A stretch of DNA of 37,140 nucleotides from an uncultured Saprospiraceae bacterium. GTDB lineage: Bacteria > Bacteroidota > Bacteroidia > Chitinophagales > Saprospiraceae. Shown here in pieces: positions 35,652 through 37,140 of the stretch; position 1 is the stretch's first letter, and each line of letters starts with the position of its first letter. The DNA lies in the NCBI GenBank assembly GCA_937928405.1, contig CALFWZ010000200.1, positions 1-37,140 on the forward strand, in the 5' to 3' direction. The position numbers were made by a program, and so were the translations under genes. Below the pieces are notes generated by a model. That model saw nothing but the letters and a program-made list of their open reading frames with translations. It was not told the DNA's origin and did not search any database.

Positions 35652-36023
35652 ATGGAAAGCTGGACTAAAAATGTTGCTGAATACTTAGGAAAGATTCTTC
35701 TTGGAATTCTGCTAGTCGTTGCCATCATCATCGGAATTAGTCTATTCCTTTCGTTTGAGTTTGACAATTTCTGGGTCTTGGTATTGGCGGGATCTACCAT
35801 AATTTTTATAATCTTTAGGGTGTGGTTTGCGCTGGTTGAGGAAAGTCCAGTCTGGGGGTTTTTAGTTTTGTTAATGATTCCGATTTTGATAAGTTTGTAT
35901 TTTATGGGGTTATCGATCGATCAGTTAGTGAGTAATGTTTATATAAAGTATCCTATTTTAATTTACCTTGGTATTCATTATCTGCTCTTGTTAGTTGATT
36001 TGGTCAAGCAAATATTTAAATGA
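35652..36023 (+). CDS. Small integral membrane protein, unknown function
   Basis: A 123-residue protein with about four hydrophobic helices (near 14-35, 41-60, 67-87 and 97-118) and short polar loops. The N terminus (MESWTKNVAEYLGK) is amphipathic, and the C terminus (VDLVKQIFK) is positively charged, suggesting it faces the cytoplasm. No family is recognised. A copy of the dispersed 16-mer ends 11 bases before the start codon, so its leader was probably altered by that element. The gene stands alone, divergent from none and convergent with the transporter gene that follows. Confidence 0.6.
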   Translation: MESWTKNVAEYLGKILLGILLVVAIIIGISLFLSFEFDNFWVLVLAGSTIIFIIFRVWFALVEESPVWGFLVLLMIPILISLYFMGLSIDQLVSNVYIKYPILIYLGIHYLLLLVDLVKQIFK

Positions 36024-36157
36024 TGTCATTTTTTTGCTGGTTAACTAACACTGCTTAATGATAACTAAGAAAAGATCAATTTTTGTTAATCCAATAAACG
36101 TAACTCGTCCATCAGTTCTATTTTTAATGCCTGATTTTTTAAGTATTTTAAATTACA

Positions 36158-37140
36158 CTACACACTACTACCCTGCTCCTTTCGTTCCTCCAGCTGCCCT
36201 CTGATCTCTTCCGCTTTTTCTTCAGATAGATCATAATTTCGCATCACCCACATGGCAAGTAACGTACCCAGAATTGGTAAAGCAGAATAGAAAATCCGGA
36301 TTCCAGTAACCGCACCATCAGGTTGTGCCTCCGCGCCAGGTGTAAATCCAACAAGTGAAAAAATTAGTCCGCTAAGCAGGCCAGCAAAGGCAGAACCAAA
36401 TTTTACCATCCACCAGTAAATGGCCCCAAAAATACCTTCTCGTCTTTTACCCGTATTCAATTCATCTAAATCACAAACATCTGCTGTCATGGACATCATC
36501 AGGGTAAATAAACCTCCGATTCCAAAGGCAAAGAATGGGAGTGCGAATAAAAAGAGATACGGTTTTCCAGGTACGAATAAAAACCAAAAAAGAATATATC
36601 CAATGACGGAAATACCTTGCGAAATAAGAAAGGTTTGTTTTTTACCAATCTTTTTTGATATCTTAGTTACTATCGGTATTACAATAAACGTAGTGGCAAG
36701 TGCACCCAAGCAACCATGCAAGGTTGGCCAGAAACCAGCAGCTGCATTGTCTCCATCAAACATATAGTATACGATAATAAAAAATGAAAACGCTGCAATG
36801 GTCTGAAAAGAATTGAAAATTAAAAAGGTAGCAATACATAATTTTCGGAATGGAAGATTATTAAAAGCTTCCTTAAACCCAACCAGCAATTCTGATAAAC
36901 TCTCTTTTATATTGCTCATACTCAATGGGGTTAAACTGGTATCCTCAAGAGTAGATTCGCTTTTTATAAATATTGCTGGAACTAACGCTAAAAACATACA
37001 AACAACGCCTACCCAAATAGAAAGTTCTCGACAGCCAGCAGCTCCATCTACAAACCAATTTGGATCATACAGAATCACCCAAAACCATGGTGCGATCACC
37101 CAAGCCCATTGACCAATCCATTGCGCTACCGCCATAATAT
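36158..37140 (-). CDS. MFS/GPH-family sugar-cation symporter, 5' part outside window
   Basis: The visible 327 codons are the C-terminal part of a longer transporter; the frame continues unbroken past the window end, and the first in-frame ATG (37133-37135) is internal. It has about eight or more hydrophobic helices (for example LSIWVGVVCMFLALVPAIF, FRKLCIATFLIFNSFQTIAAF, YLFLFALPFFAFGIGGLFTLM), a large cytoplasmic loop (KSESTLEDTSLTPLSMS) and the motif MSMTADVCDLDELNTGKRREGIFGA, which is characteristic of the GPH (glycoside-pentoside-hexuronide):cation symporter group (MFS_2). The C-terminal charged tail (DLSEEKAEEIRGQLEERKEQ) is also typical. It probably imports a sugar or glycoside with Na+ or H+. 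The substrate is not deducible. Confidence 0.85.
   Translation of the reverse strand, partial: IMAVAQWIGQWAWVIAPWFWVILYDPNWFVDGAAGCRELSIWVGVVCMFLALVPAIFIKSESTLEDTSLTPLSMSNIKESLSELLVGFKEAFNNLPFRKLCIATFLIFNSFQTIAAFSFFIIVYYMFDGDNAAAGFWPTLHGCLGALATTFIVIPIVTKISKKIGKKQTFLISQGISVIGYILFWFLFVPGKPYLFLFALPFFAFGIGGLFTLMMSMTADVCDLDELNTGKRREGIFGAIYWWMVKFGSAFAGLLSGLIFSLVGFTPGAEAQPDGAVTGIRIFYSALPILGTLLAMWVMRNYDLSEEKAEEIRGQLEERKEQGSSV

Noticed and set aside
1..37140. tRNA, rRNA or CRISPR features
   Set aside because: No cloverleaf-like T-loop sequences, no ribosomal RNA landmarks and no regularly spaced repeats were seen on either strand by eye; a covariance-model search would be the decisive check.

Overview
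The window reads as a chromosomal segment of an AT-rich Bacteroidota bacterium, most likely of the Saprospiria/Lewinella type (inference). Three secreted proteins end in type IX secretion (T9SS) C-terminal sorting domains, there are several lipoproteins, a few promoters fit the Bacteroidota TTTG / TAnnTTTG pattern, and no Shine-Dalgarno sequences stand out. No rRNA, tRNA, CRISPR array, transposase or prophage was found.

Layout. 1-3.6 kb: a cut-off SnoaL/NTF2-like gene, a tiny secreted peptide, a membrane protein with a nuclease-like signature, hemL (tetrapyrrole synthesis) and a beta-barrel-like protein. 3.6-6.5 kb: a gene-poor stretch, a membrane-anchored DUF4230 protein and a secreted protein of unknown function. 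6.5-12.5 kb: glutamate synthase gltB-gltD, with a hairpin-forming leader before gltB. 12.9-16.4 kb: a 1177-residue BNR-repeat exoprotein with dockerin-like and cohesin-like modules. 16.6-20 kb: a LolD/MacB-type ABC ATPase, gatC, a deoxynucleoside kinase and a T9SS cargo protein. 20.3-26 kb: a minus-strand xanthine dehydrogenase operon (FeS/FAD subunit, Mo subunit, a membrane protein resembling eukaryotic Mpv17/PMP22, XdhC, a lipoprotein). 26.1-32.5 kb: a lipoprotein, then a plus-strand run of a large lipoprotein, a Tat-type FAD oxidase and a TPR lipoprotein. 32.5-36 kb: an accessory-looking area with a long AT-rich gap, an orphan MdpB/tail-collar protein, an LRR protein, a T9SS protein, a small membrane protein and short repeats. 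36.2-37.1 kb: an MFS/GPH transporter cut by the window end.

How it works together. GltBD assimilates ammonium into glutamate, and the xanthine dehydrogenase operon oxidises purines. XdhC would load the sulfurated molybdenum cofactor. The rest is largely cell-envelope and exported protein. The points most worth a second look are the Mpv17-like protein inside the xdh operon, the nuclease-like domain apparently interrupted by a transmembrane hairpin, the 15-16-bp dispersed repeat that also forms a 48-bp hairpin, the MdpB/LRR/T9SS gene set, and the paired lipoprotein and FAD oxidase genes.
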